Positions 38,801 through 51,708 of a DNA stretch of 64,000 nt are shown here, piece by piece. The translations under genes were made by a program, and so were the position numbers. The DNA comes from Flaveria trinervia (Eukaryota; Streptophyta; Magnoliopsida; Asterales; Asteraceae), in the NCBI GenBank assembly GCA_025506515.1, contig CM046452.1, positions 99,232,311 to 99,296,310 on the forward strand, given 5' to 3'. How positions within the stretch are numbered: the first letter of the stretch is position 1; every line of letters starts with the position of its first letter. The notes beneath the pieces were generated by a model. The model saw only the letters and a list, made by a program, of their open reading frames with translations, did not search any database and had not been told where the DNA came from.

Positions 38801-39222
38801 CAGCCACCTCCAGTTCCGCTTCAGTCGGGACCTTGGGCTACGTGTCACCCGAAGCAATACTAACCGGTGAAGTCACAAAAGAATCAGACGTCTACAGTTT
38901 TGGTATAGTTTTACTGGAGTTGTTAACAGGAAAGAAGCCAGTGATGTTCACACAAGATGAAGACATTGTGAAATGGGTCAAAAGACAGTTGCAAAGAGGT
39001 CAAGTTTCCGAGCTTTTGGAACCCGGGTTGCTAGAGTTAGACCCCGAATCATCCGAATGGGAAGAGTTCTTGCTTGGTGTCAAGGTCGGGCTACTCTGCA
39101 CAGCACCCGACCCGCAGGACCGACCCACGATGGCAGACATCGTGTTCATGCTCGAAGGCTGTCGGGTCGGTCCAGACATTCCGTCATCAGCTGACCCCAC
39201 CTCCCAACCCTCCCCGGTGTAA
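35802..39222 (+). CDS. LRR receptor-like kinase, At4g36180/MUSTACHES type, intronless, with five apparent 1-base deletions
   Basis: A plasma-membrane receptor-like kinase. The start is the ATG at 35802, giving a hydrophobic signal peptide (AIVRTLLLL). Then come an N-terminal cap (ALVDFKLNLRDPLGALAGW ... CDWRGVGC) and about 20 plant-type LRRs (LxxLxLxxNxxSGxIPxxI). A membrane span (LLIIVAAAGAVFMSICCCF) lies near 38095-38150 and the cytoplasmic kinase domain is at about 38350-39140. The frame breaks in the signal-peptide region (about 35845-35875), near 36722, 36891 and 36954, and near 38334 between juxtamembrane and kinase. With one base added at each the length is exactly 1142 codons (1141 residues), matching the roughly 1136-1140 of the Arabidopsis homologues. 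Catalytic positions are atypical: the VAIK lysine is replaced (VLSIRRL), the HRD motif is HGD, and DFG is EFG (SEFGL). At1g75640 (MUSTACHES, stomatal guard-cell symmetry) has a similar EFG as I recall. The DVYSFGIVLLELLTGKKPV segment is intact. Confidence 0.9.
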
Positions 39223-42200
39223 GCCCGAACCCACAATCCGCATTGACCCGAAAATAACCCAAAACCCAAGTTTGTTTTGTTTTAACATTAATTTTCTATT
39301 GATGTTTGCCTGTGATTTCATTGTAGTAATTGTAGCCTAGAGTTTGGTATTTTAAAATCTGTTAATTTTAGGGTCTTTAAGTTTTGTGGGTAAGTTACAG
39401 TTTAGTTTTATAGTTTACAACCGCCGTGCCCCCGCGGCGACGCCGTGGTTGGTGGTGGTGGGTGGTGGGAGAGGTGACTCCGGCGGGGGAATAGTAGTAA
39501 CGTGGTGGTCAGTGGGGGTCCTGACAATAGAGCCGTTAATGCATCACACTTATTTTGATAATAATTATTCCATCTACCCCACTAAATATTGCATAATTTA
39601 ACAAATCTGAGTCTGTGATGCATATAAAAAATATTAATAATTGGCTTTGATTTGGGGTCTTAACAGTCTTTTTTATGTTTTATTTTCTCTTTTAAATAAC
39701 TGACTGTCATCGTGTACTTTGACTTGTGACGAATATTGTTAGTAACGAATTGTATTAATATTAATATATACTGCATATTTTCGTTATCATTAACTTTTTC
39801 AGAACGGTTAATTAGACACCAATCTGTTCATAAATCATACTATTAAAATATGTCAAGATTATAATTTAAACTCTGGTCTTCTTTGTGGATTTTTAAAATT
39901 GAGTTAGCAACCTAAATATTAGTTAATTAGTTTTAGTAAACCCGTGTATTACACGGGTTGAATAAAAAAATATTGATATAATAAATTTATTAATTATAAA
40001 ATGATATTTTAAGATATGATATGGCTGAAATTACGTATTAGAAATGACTATAATAATAAAACAGTGATATCAACTTTTTAAATTTTTTAAAAATAAATAT
40101 TTTATTCTAAAACAAATTGTATAAAAATATTATTTAAAAAAAAATTATTACAACTCTCAATTTGATTATTTTTTGTTTTGAAAAAATTGACTTATTAAAA
40201 ATACCATTTATTTAGAAATAACCTTAATAAATGAATTTGTTTCTTAATTTATTATATATTAAAATGTATCAAAATAATTTTATTAGTAATTAAGGTAATT
40301 ATTTAATAGAAGAGAGAGGCGGGAAAAAATTGGTGAGAATAATTGTGATGCTAACACGTGGTATCTTCACTTACCCTTTTATTAGAGTAGTAATATTCTT
40401 TTAAGAATTCATATAACCATTTAGAAACCCATATCCGAAGACCTTCTGATCGAGAGGTAATAAATAATACATGCTTAAATACGTTCAGAAACTCTAATTC
40501 TATAGACTTCAGATGGTAAATAAGTCTCTTTTAAACAATGTCTCAGTTTGATATATTATTTATGAAGTAACATTTAATTAACATCTTATAGTATATCATG
40601 ATGTTCTTTAAATGGTGACGAAGATATTATCACAAGGCACCAGCAAAAAGCTAGAGAGCGGGTAAAAATACAAGGTAAATTCATCATTCATGTCTAGCAT
40701 TGAATTCACGATATTCATACTATTGTCTTTTTATGATCATGTCTAGCATTGAATTCTTAAACTACCCATGCTAAAAAAAGTACATTTAATTTACTAGAAG
40801 TGAAAGACTTAGAACTTCTATTCGACAAGAACTGAACACCCATCATTTGATAGTTCCTTAAAGTCGAATACAATCTTCTTCTATATTTATTCTAAACAAT
40901 TATTATTTTTAAATGATAAGTCACATTCAGCCATCCTTCTAATATCATCAAATTCCAAACTATTTATCATCAAACTGGGGCACCAGCAAGTCGCTAGAGA
41001 TATGGATACATGATAAACATAAAAAAATGCAATGCCCCAAAGGTAATTTCAATCATACAAAGATAAAATTATACCTTATATTCGTAGCTACAGTTGACCT
41101 TTTTTGAACTTTGTATTTTGACCACTATAGTTGGATTTTACTATGAAGAACACCATGCGTCCATGCAATCCATTCCAATTTTGAAAGCTCATAGGAGTAG
41201 ATAGACCACAGCTAATATTACTAGATGGAATTTGACTATAAACCGTTATATTGTACATATTGTTGAGCTACTTGAATTACATGTTTATTTACCATTTGCA
41301 GGACATGTAATATTTTAAATAAAAAAACTTGGTTAACGATCTTTTATTCAAACTAGAAATGTGGATCCTAAACATTTAAATCCAGCTAGTGACATTTCGT
41401 TATGATTTGAAACGGTCTTCACAGAAATGTGTTTAACAATTTATTATATTTGTAGATGGGTTTAAAACATATGACGTTAGAATTTACTAAAACATAAGAG
41501 TATGCACTAAAGTTAATATAAGGTTTACACTTTAATTGTTTTCATATAAAACGGGTTAAATTTTTTTTTTTGCTAAATAGTATATAACGTATAGAAGTTA
41601 GTTAAAATGATGATATAAGGGATAAAGTTTTAAATTGGATTCAACTAATAAATACGACTATTTTTAATTATTAAAAGATTATATTCTTGAAATTATACTT
41701 TATTTCTGCTTTTTTTTAACAGCGATTAAATAATATTTAAATAGAAAATTTAACAAAGAATATAAATTTTTTTAACAAAGATTAAAGTCGTCCATTTAAT
41801 TATAAACAACAAAGATTAAAGTCTTTCAATTAAAAGTGGAAAATCATATAAGCTGTGAGTTTAATTAACAATTTTTTTGATAAAATTAATATTATTATTT
41901 ATAGTGACAAGTGTATTATTAAAATGTTGCAGCAGTGCAACGGTTACGCAACAAATGTATAGAAGCACATGATAATTTTGTCGTTGGTGATAATTGATGT
42001 CTCACAAAATTAAGTAAATAATTATGTATTACGTTGGAAACCCAACCAAGTTGGTCATAGTCTTCTTTCAATATTTATGCATCATAAATTGTATTTAATA
42101 CTCATTAGTTGCCTATAGAGTTGAATGTCATTAAAATAACATAGGTCTCGGAAACCACATAAAGTGGTATTCTTCAATTATTATTATTATTAATTTTAAA

Positions 42201-42619
42201 AAAGATATCTACACTTGTCATTCTCTATCAAATTCCTTTAACATATAGTTTACATTTGATTAAGAACTAAATACAACCTTCTATCTTAAATTTAAAAGTT
42301 AAGTTCCATATTACTCATTAAGGTTTATTAAAAATAATTAATTTTAAAAAAAATAAAAATATAAATTTACCTTCAAATTTTTTATAATTTGTTTCAATTT
42401 CAATTTTTCAACTTTATTCAAAATAGTAAAACGTTTGAAGTGAAATTGAAACAATATATAAAACTTTTGAAGGTAAATTGATATTTTTAATCTTTTGGAT
42501 GAAAATAGTTATTTTAGTTAAACTTTGAAAAGCAAAACTAAAATTAACTCTAAATTTAACTAGAAAACACTTCAAATTTATATTAGAAAGTCACCATCAA
42601 CTACTATAAATTTAAGAGC

Positions 42620-42776
42620 TGTTTGGTTCGTATAATTGATAGAAATTAATATGAGTGCATCTAAATATCATGCCGTTTTGTTCGTATAATCGATAGAAAT
42701 TAATGAGTGCATCTAAATATCATGCCGTTTGGTTCGTATAATCGATAGAAATTAATGAGTGCATCTAAATATCATG
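42620..42776. repeat. About 52-bp tandem repeat, three copies
   Basis: Three units contain GTTCGTATAATCGATAGAAA and GAGTGCATCTAAATATCATG. The first copy has a 2-bp insertion. The left flank GAGCTGTTTGGTTCG resembles a MITE terminus, and a possible partner (CCAAATGGCCCC) is at about 43068-43079, but the ends match poorly. Confidence 0.75.
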
Positions 42777-44199
42777 TTGATTACCTAATAATAGAATGGA
42801 AATTTTAATCGCCTTCGTTTACTCATGAGAATCTACTTTTCAAGTGTTTATATTTATTTTCAAGAAAATAGTTACAAAATAAACGAAAATTACAAAGATA
42901 CAAAATAAGTAGTTTAATCATTTGTCAATTTTTACATCACAATTCCTTTGATAGGTTACAAACCAATCAGGATCATATCAAAGAATTCTATTGCATTCTC
43001 TGCCAACCAAATACATGACAAGAATACGTTCTATTTTCTTTGAATTCCATCAGAAATATTGGGTTATCCAAATGGCCCCAAAGAATCTAAAAATCTAAAG
43101 AAATCATTAAAGCTCAGCTTAACTAGACAGATATAATAATACAAACACTCGCATACTCTCAATTTGCATTCATTCACTAATAAAATAATTTGTTTGATTT
43201 TATTCATTTGAGACGTAAAAAATCACAAAAAAAAAAAACTAATAAAATAAAATATATAAAAAATATATAAGGTTGAAAATATAATGTTTGGTTTGTTTAC
43301 ACACATGTTATCTCTAAAAATGTTTGAGACATACATATAATTCTTAGACATAAAGATGCATACAAGAACACACGTAACCCCGCCCCAACCACACTGGTGT
43401 ATATGTTCATACTATTTTTAACTAAGAATATAACACATTGAACAATTAGCACCTTTACTTTTTATTAACACTTTTACTTTAACATTCATTTTAAACTCAT
43501 CATCATATTACGTCTAACTATACATTCTTACTTACTCTACTCCTAATAATGTTCATTTGAACTCAAACTAAATACATAAAACCATGTTTATATGATATGA
43601 CAGAATAAAAACAAGACACATAACAAAAACGATTGCAAATGTGTCCAACCAAACAAGACACACAACACTCAGGAAAAAAAGTTTATTAGATATGACGTTA
43701 TTGGTTCTTTAAATTATTAATAAATCACCAGGTATTACTCATATTCGCAAACGAAACACTAGATGGGTCGAACCAACCAAGATAAAAACAAAAACATCTG
43801 TAAGCATCCGGATTGACATCTTGACATAGAAAAATACATGGACTAGGTCAAGGATCACCTACTCAACCTATTAACAACTAACCCGATAATGTTGTCACCT
43901 CTAAATTTATATTTATATTTCAAAAACATTTTAAACAAATAAATTGAACACAAATTTAGTATACCAATACATGTTTTACCTATAACAAAATGAAAGTCAT
44001 GACCAGGAACAAAACCAAGTTAGATCTCAAGCACACATGAAAGAAAACAGAACAATAACTTTAGTTAAAGTGATAACTGATATGTTAAACCAAGTTACAA
44101 AATACAACAAATTTCACATTTTCATTTTATTTTATATCATAGATGATTTAATATAAAGGAACGCAAAAATAGAGGCTGATGTGAAGAACATGAATGCTA

Positions 44200-44329
44200 A
44201 AAGCATCCCCAGTAGAGGCTCTTTGATAATTTAAAGGTAGAATAGCGTGGCCGAAGAGACACTGGGGTGAAGAAGCAAAGTTTTTTAAAAGAGAGAAAGG
44301 ACAGGAGAGGGAGCAATTGAGGATGCTTT
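44200..44329. mobile_element. Possible small MITE
   Basis: AAAGCATCCCCAGT at the left and its near inverse (ends ...GAGGATGCTTT) at the right bracket about 130 bp of GA-rich sequence. The terminal form resembles the abundant AGCATC-ended plant MITEs. No target duplication was found. Confidence 0.4.
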
Positions 44330-46542
44330 CAAAGAAGAAAAATGTATGCGAGATGAACGATTGAAACTGAAGATAGAGGAGTGCTATATCGCACCCGTTT
44401 GGGGTAATATTGGTAATGCAATAATATGCAAATATACTGAAGGAAAAAAAACCACCCTAAATAATACTATTTCAAAAAAAAAATGTATCCTACATTATGT
44501 ACTAATTAAGTGATTATTTCCATGACTACTGAAAAACCATTGTTGTTTTGTTAGTGTAAAAACTAATTGTGTAACTGCCATTTAAAGCTTAAAAGAAAAA
44601 AAACTAACTAATCAACCTGGAGACTGAATTTAACAAATGGTACTTTGATACATACGAAATGCCTTTGTAGTCTTTCACCTAGCTGTTGCTACTAATTTGG
44701 TCACCTTCCTACCAGCTTCAATAATATCTAGTTAGCTATGCATGTCATGTTGAATCTTCTAATATCACAGACATCATTAGAGTGTACAAACTATAAATTA
44801 AATGCTAGAAATTGTGATGTGAAGTCTAACAGGTACATCACAATATCAAGGCATGCACAAAACTTATAACAGAACAAAACTGATATGCCTGTGAGAGGAG
44901 AAGATCAAACAACATTTTTGGTGGGAATAACTTGCAGAAAGACATAAAAAATCAATCCATGTGTTGTGTTAACAACAAATTGTCATAAATAAAAACAGAT
45001 ATCTGATGCTACTAAGTTGCAAAACAAGGCCTAAAGAACAAAAACTCAGAGGAACAATTCTCATGATGGCAGATGAAAGCAGAAGCCTACAACTTTTTAA
45101 CTAACGTCATGTATAAACAGATATTTAACTAGACCTAAAGAACAAACACTTACAGAAACAGCTCTCATGATGGCTTATCAAAAGATTGCACTAACCAACC
45201 AATACATTTCCATCACCTACACTTCAATTTGCCAGATACTATGTTCAACTTTATTGACCCCTTTCCTACCAATAGACACAGCACATTGATACAAAATATA
45301 CAACTTTAAACCTTATGCCCATCAATGCTAACCTGAAACTTAAAATTACATTTAGCTATAATCAACTACTAATAGAAAGACGAGCCTACACACAAGTGAC
45401 ACTTACATGCTTCCCAGCCTTAAATCAAGTGTTTATTTCTCATCTATTATTACATATGTATACAAATGTGTACATAATTTCCTTTTGACTATATCTACTC
45501 ACTGGCACTGCTGAACTTGTACTTCTGATCAAATCCTAAAGCAATTTATCAAACCGTTAAAGCAGCAGTCTGCCAATATCACACATAAAAAACAAGCCCT
45601 CTATTTAAACATTATACACTTATATATATCAACCTGGCATAGAAGTTAATACTTCAACTCAAAAGAAACCAAATGAGATATCAAGCTGAATAAAGGCCTC
45701 AAGAACACTAGAACTGGGTAAGTTAACCCCAAGTTAGTTTATTTTCTTGTCCATAATCCAACATCCACATAAGTGGATCCTCAAAATTACTTCTAGAATA
45801 TCATATCCACAATCCCAAAAAGGTTTAAAAAAAGTCTTAGTATATCTTTCTTCTATTTGATCAAAACTCCACATAACATACACACTGATATGTAAAATCC
45901 ACAAAATAACTCCACAAGAATCATTAAACGACATGTCTATAGAGCTTACCTTCTACACCACTTCAATTTCCTTAGATCACAATATAAACTTTTGATTTCA
46001 AACCTTTTCCCTTAATATAGCATGTATCTAATCTGTTCCCTTAAACTTTAAGATATAAAGGTAGAAATACATGTGGAATCCAAGACAATGTTCATAAAAA
46101 GGAAATGTCTTGCAATTTTAGATAGCCTCCACTCGCATATTTAGCCCTTATGTTGTCCCTACCATCTTAGACTAAACTCCTCCCATAAGAAATACTGACA
46201 AATCGATGTCCTAATGAAAGGGACAATCTAAAAATTAGCCCAATATTCCTTTGTTCAACCAAAACAAACCAGATAAAGATCTGGGAAGAAAAGCCATGAA
46301 GAGAACAAGGAACCTCAAGCAAAAGGGCACTCTAAGAAAGAAAAATAAAAAGATTTAGAGCTTTCCTGCAAAGTGGCTGCAACATCTGCTAACACCCCAA
46401 AACAGCACATTTTATCCTGCCACCAAGTGTCCACCTGAAGACAATCCGTTACAAAAAAAGGCATCAAATACAATATTAAATATCAACTAGTATAGGCAGG
46501 TAAAAGATGCAAAACCATCCATCTTACCAGTAGTCATCGAGA

Positions 46543-49500
46543 CTAATAGTGATATCGACCGCCATAAGGCCGATCATCGCCATAAGGCCCGCCACCATAA
46601 GGGCGGTAGCCATCATAAAACCGATCACCACCGTAAGGACGATCACCGCCGTAAGGACGATCACCGCCATAAGGTTGGTCACCACCATAAGGGCGGTCAC
46701 CCGCTAAAGGGCGATCACCCCCATAGTAAGATGAATACTGCAAGAATAAGCTGAATGTCGAAATGAAAAATGCTACAATACATGGAATGCGCATATAAAC
46801 ATGGAAAAATATATTACTCACGTCATAATTGTAGTAGTCATGTGAAGGACCACCACTGCCACCTCCTATAACATCAGAAAGATATAAATAGATAGTATAT
46901 CAATATATTATAACAGCCAGTATTCAAATAAGCATTTATAAACTAAACCCTAAACCTCGATAATGAGTTCCGGGAGCGGAAATTGCAGGATCAGAGTAAT
47001 CCAAACGAGGCCGACCTCTGCCTGGCTCAGTGTAGTCAGAATCATGTTCCTAAAGGCCACGAAAAAAATACTGATTATGAAAAGAAAATCAATTATGCAT
47101 TAAAGAAAAGTAAATTGAAAATTGTGAGAGGGCTTTACTGCAAAATATGGTCGTTTCAGTCCACGTGAAGTATCTCCATACGTGTATGGGTCTTCATAGG
47201 GCCTCCCACCATAAGGTCTGCTAAATCTTTCTTCAGGAAAATAAGGTTGTCCTCTCATTGGCATAGAATGATCATGGGCCATATTACCATGCCAAGGCCT
47301 ATCCAGATCAAATCTTGGTGGCACATGGCCTCGACCATCTGGCTGATGTGGACCCCTGAAATCATTCCATCTCCCTCCTGCAATAGCGAAAGCACCCTCG
47401 TCTATATCAATGCAGTTTAACAGAATAAAAAAAGTATAAAAAATAAAAACAATATTCAAAATGGTTACCAAAACTATGTCTCCCTCTAACAGAAGGATGG
47501 GAACCAACAAATGGGTAATCCTCTTCAAAACCCATTCCTCTGGTCTGATCAGGTCCATGTTGATAGAAACCCCTGCCTTGTTGAAAGTTCATTCGACCAG
47601 GAGTCGGAGCACCTCTTGCAAAACCCCTGCCTGTAATTCAAAAGAAATTATTAAAATGTGACTATTAATATAAATCATTGTATGTAGTTATGTAGCATAT
47701 AGGGGAGGGATCAAATGAGCAACTCCTAAATATTGTGAGAACTTGTGAGAAACCAATCAAAAAGCATTCATTTATCTAGAATACTAGCATTATTATCAGA
47801 TACATTGTAATGTGAAATCATGTGTGAATTTACATGTATTCATATATTATAAAAATTTACACATGTGTAAGTTTTTACCATTTACATGCATGTACAGAAC
47901 TTGTTAAAACTAATTTTGAGAGGAGAGAGGAAACTAAATTATTTAATTGAAGATAAATCATTTAATAACTTATATTTATATACATCTCATAATAATAATG
48001 ATTTTGATTGGTTTCTAGCGAGGTTACATAGTTCTCGCAATATTTGGAGTTATCATTTTATCCTTGCCCTATAAAAACACACACCAGCTCTTGGAAAAGG
48101 AGAACCACTAGATCCACTACCCTGACCGATTCTAAATCCACCAGCTATTCCACCTTTAACAGCCTGGGTTTTAGGCAAAGGATTTGACAGCCTAGCTCTC
48201 ATTGTCATCTACAAACAGTATAACTTACTAGCTCATTAAAAATTATAATATTGCATACTTGCAAAACATGTTACACAAAGAATGTGCCCTTGCCTTGTCA
48301 TCACCAAGTTCTCTTTTATTTATCCCATCAATGCAAGCAAGAGCCTCTTCATGAGTAGTAAAATCAACAAATCCAAAATCTTTTCTCTTGGCAGTTGACA
48401 TGTTACGTGCCAGCATGACACGCTCAATTGTACCATATGTTTTTAAGTGGTCCCTAACAGCATCTTCATCCCAATGAGGTGGCAGCCCATCAACAAAGAC
48501 TGACTTAACCTGAGCCAAAACCTCAGGGTCTGGCTCATGCAATGGTTCAGCAAAAGCTACTTTGGCAGTTCGATCAGGATGGCCAAAAATAGCATCAGGC
48601 ATTTGAAGCCTCTTATAGGCAAGCATGGCATCAGGGTGACCTGAAAACTCAAGGAATGCAAAACCACGGCTCAACCCTTCATGTTGCGGATCAGCAACAA
48701 GTGTGATCCTTTCAACACCTTCAATGCCATAATCCATTAGTTTTTGTTTTATCTGCCACCATATTTACAGTTACAAATTTGCTACATGAAAACAAAAATA
48801 CAAAATATAGATTGCCTTACAGCTTCCTTAGTCCATGTATTGCAGATATTCCCCAAGAACAAAGTATCATTATCTTCACTTGGTGCAGTCCCACATCTCT
48901 TTCCACGTATCTGCCAATATACATTTATTAGCATTTTACCAGTAAAATGTACCGCAAACAAAGAGGTAATATGTTGAAGAGTGAAATATCAAACATACAA
49001 CAGGATTTTTCATTTCTGCTAAAGCACGGACTACTTGTTCCTTGGTAGCAAATCTCACAAATGCATATCCTCTGTTTTTATTAGTTGCGAGTTCTTTATG
49101 CATCCGCACGTCAACAACCTCGCCAGCATTTTTAAAAGTTCTCTTTACATCTTCTTCTGTAGCATCTCGACTCAATCCACCAACAAATATCTCGAATTCC
49201 TTCCTTCTCTTTCGCTCCTCTGCAGCTTCTGTAAATTCTTCATGTTCTCGAAACCGTGATTCATCATGTTCTTCCACCTTCACATCTGCCAGCTCATCAT
49301 CTTCTTCTTCTTCATGTCCATCATTGCTAATGTCCTTATCCTTTTCCTCATCACTCAAACATAAACGCTCTTGTGGGTCCTCCACTCCCTTAAATTCCTC
49401 ATTTATACATTTTTCCATATCCACAGGCTCATTGTTCTCCAGGTTATCCTCATTAACTTCTGTTGGTACCTGATCAATTTCAACATTTATTTTTTTATCT

Positions 49501-50506
49501 AAAGTGGTTTCCTGATTCTCAACGAGTTTCTCCACATCAGTTTCCTCTTCTACATCTTCCGTGCCAGGTCCTCAGTCTCAAAGGGTTCTTCTTCTGCTTC
49601 TTTATTTTCTTTATCAACCACTTCCTCCTTCTCCAAAACCACTTCCTGAATTCCCAAACTGTTTTCTTTTTCCATAGTTTCTTTCTCACCCACTTCTGCT
49701 ACATGATGCTCGAAAGATTTGGCAGCATCTACAACATCAGAACTTTCAGGCCCTAAACTAGCCTCAGCATTTTCAATAGAAGGCTGAACATCAGTGCCAT
49801 CTTCAACCTCCTTCATCAAACCCTCAGCTTTCACAGCATCCTTATCATCTTTAAGGCACGTACTATCGTCATTAACATCACTTGGGCTCAATTCTTCCTG
49901 CTTAACATTTACCGAACATTTTACCTCCTCTAAGCTTTCTTGTTCTGCAGGTGATGTCTTGGCAACACCAGACTCAGCTTTTTTCCTGATTACAGCCTTC
50001 TTAATCACTCTCTTAACAGTTTTTTTACTTCCAGATTTTGTTCCAGAAGCTACCTTAACCGTATCATCCTCAACCTTCACTGCATCAACTGCATGAATCA
50101 AATCTCAAAAACTTACAATCAAATAACAACATAGCCTAGTAATTGAATAAAACCACAAGTCAACAACAACAAAGCAACCAATCAGCTTACTGTTTTATAG
50201 CATTAAACATGGAAATACTGCACGTGAATCAACGCAATCTCCATGAATATTTTCAATTCTTATTCACAATTTGAAAATTAAAATATAAATACCTGATGTT
50301 TCTGGAGTTGTGGTGGTGGCATCGTTTGTTGCGACAGTTTTCCCTCTGGTGGAAGATGCACGCTTAGGCGTAACAGTGGAGTCTGATGGTGATTGTTGGG
50401 AGGCCACTGGTGGTGTGGGAGGGGTTTTAGTGGCGGATTTTCTGGCCGGAGGGGTTCTTTTCGCCGGAGGGGGTGATTTGGGGTTGTCGGCGTTACGAGT
50501 TCTCAT
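46543..50506 (-). CDS. hnRNP-Q-like RNA-binding protein with three RRMs (ten exons), one apparent 1-base deletion
   Basis: A nuclear RNA-binding protein of the plant group including At2g44710. Exons on the - strand: 50506-50293, 50088-48999, 48910-48821, 48752-48294, 48208-48085, 47630-47469, 47401-47139, 47049-46956, 46865-46822 and 46737-46543. The N-terminus is Pro/Thr-rich, then Lys-rich, then strongly acidic to about residue 365. RRM1 shows EIFVGGLS and NRGYAFVRF, RRM2 LFLGNI and SRGFAFLEF, RRM3 SVFVDGLP and KDFGFVDF. The C-terminus is Arg/Gly-rich and ends in GGDRPY repeats. Exon 2 loses frame near 49560 (GGG read as GG). Adding one base there gives a whole-codon total of about 911 residues. 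Intron 4 appears to use a GC donor (AAG|GCAAGG). At the end, a one-base excess near 46545 may hide a family-like SLDDYW tail. Likely roles are splicing, mRNA fate or chromatin-linked regulation, inferred from family. Confidence 0.87.
46560..46730 (-). repeat. GGDRPY coding repeat at the hnRNP C-terminus
   Basis: Tandem 18-bp units encode GGDRPY/GGDQPY/AGDRPL variants, about eight copies. Low-complexity Arg/Gly/Tyr tails of this kind promote RNA binding and condensate formation in hnRNPs (family knowledge). Confidence 0.85.
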
Positions 50507-50586
50507 AATCAGTCAAATCAAACCAATTGCTGAAAATGAGGTTATCAGAATAGAAATTGGGGTTGGATAGGAGAAGATTATAATTA

Positions 50587-50593
50587 TGATGAC

Positions 50594-50624
<31 letters not shown>
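50587..50624. repeat. (ATG)n microsatellite in the hnRNP 5' leader/promoter
   Basis: About 12 ATG/CAT units (one ACG interruption) about 80-120 bp upstream of the hnRNP start codon. Directly next to it is AAACCCTA (50625-50632), a telo-box-like motif frequent upstream of plant RNA-related genes. Confidence 0.85.
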
Positions 50625-50632
50625 AAACCCTA
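50625..50632 (+). promoter_or_regulatory. Telo-box-like AAACCCTA upstream of the hnRNP gene
   Basis: The same motif as upstream of the CCCH gene, here about 120 bp from the start codon of the divergent (- strand) gene. The regulatory role is inferred from motif and position only. Confidence 0.35.
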
Positions 50633-51708
50633 GGTATTGTCGTACAGGAGAATGGTTTTTGTGGGTTGAGTAGAACCTACAAAAGGGCAGACGGTTGAGG
50701 TGCGTCCGATGTTTGGGGCTTTTTACTTCCGATACAATCTTCATCTTTTTTTTCTTTTCTTTTTTCTTTTATAAAGTTTTAAATATAAAAATTATGGATA
50801 AAAGGATTCAAATATTTTAATACTTCAAACACTTAATAATTCAAATTTATAGTTTTTACCCTTTATTAATTCAATATCTAATCATTTATAAATTGACAAA
50901 CATCTTATAAATTACTTATTAGAGCATCACCAATAAAAGGATGAAAAATGTGTTTTGTGGCATGTGTCCCATATATTATCTTTTGTGCTGATTGTAAAAT
51001 ATAATGATGATAACAAAAACAAGTTATGTTTATATTAACATTATAGGTTTTGAAAAATATATTTATCTTTGTGATCGTAAAAGACAATGGTATATAACAA
51101 GTTTATATAATCTATAAAAAAACAATAAAAATAACACAAAACGATCTAAAAACGTAACACACAATGATAAATACATATTACAAATAATGTAAAATATATA
51201 TACAATTAATAAATATTTAACACAATAAATGTATTAAACACAATAAACTAATTTATTTGACACAATGACTAAAATGTTATTTTTTGAATAACAATAAAAG
51301 AACACATGTTTTCTTTACAATTCTTTTTAGATGAAATATCATTTTTACTATAACCTTACCTCATATTATCAACATGTATTGTAACCGGTGCAAAAAATTA
51401 TATCATTTGTTGGATCTTGGTGAAATTAAATCAATAAACCTTTTTAGAAACGGTTACCGACAGTTGCTAATACCGATTGTTTGATATCCCCAAATTAATC
51501 ATTTTTTCTTTAGCATTTCCTTTCCATCAATTTCTCTCCACCTACCTAAATTTTCTATTTGGTGGTTCCTTCCCCTCCATGTTCATATAGCAAACAATTA
51601 ATAATAGCAACCCTTGAACCCTAATATTGTAAAAGATGTAAACACTAAAGTGTTAGTATGTTTTTTATGCAGGAAATGTATCAGGATCACATCTGTATAG
51701 GAAAAGAT
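50633..51708. other. AT-rich intergenic region upstream of the hnRNP gene
   Basis: It contains the hnRNP promoter. At about 50923 is GAGCATCACCAATAAAAGG, which resembles one end of the common GAGCATC-type plant MITEs. No matching second end was identified and no gene is seen. Confidence 0.5.

Larger units (their letters stand above)
39223..46542. other. Long AT-rich intergenic region
   Basis: It holds the receptor-kinase 3' end, a short GC-rich patch at 39420-39520, a 52-bp tandem repeat at about 42620-42776, and a possible small MITE at about 44200-44329. The last 100-200 bases are probably the 3' untranslated region of the hnRNP-like gene. No exon was recognised in between. Confidence 0.55.

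Noticed and set aside
38350..39222. A separate soluble kinase gene
   Set aside because: Same reason: it is the kinase domain of the receptor, cut off by a one-base shift near 38334.
42615..43079. A MITE bounded by GAGCTGTTTGG and CCAAATGGCCCC
   Set aside because: The ends match over only about ten bases with mismatches and no target duplication was found.
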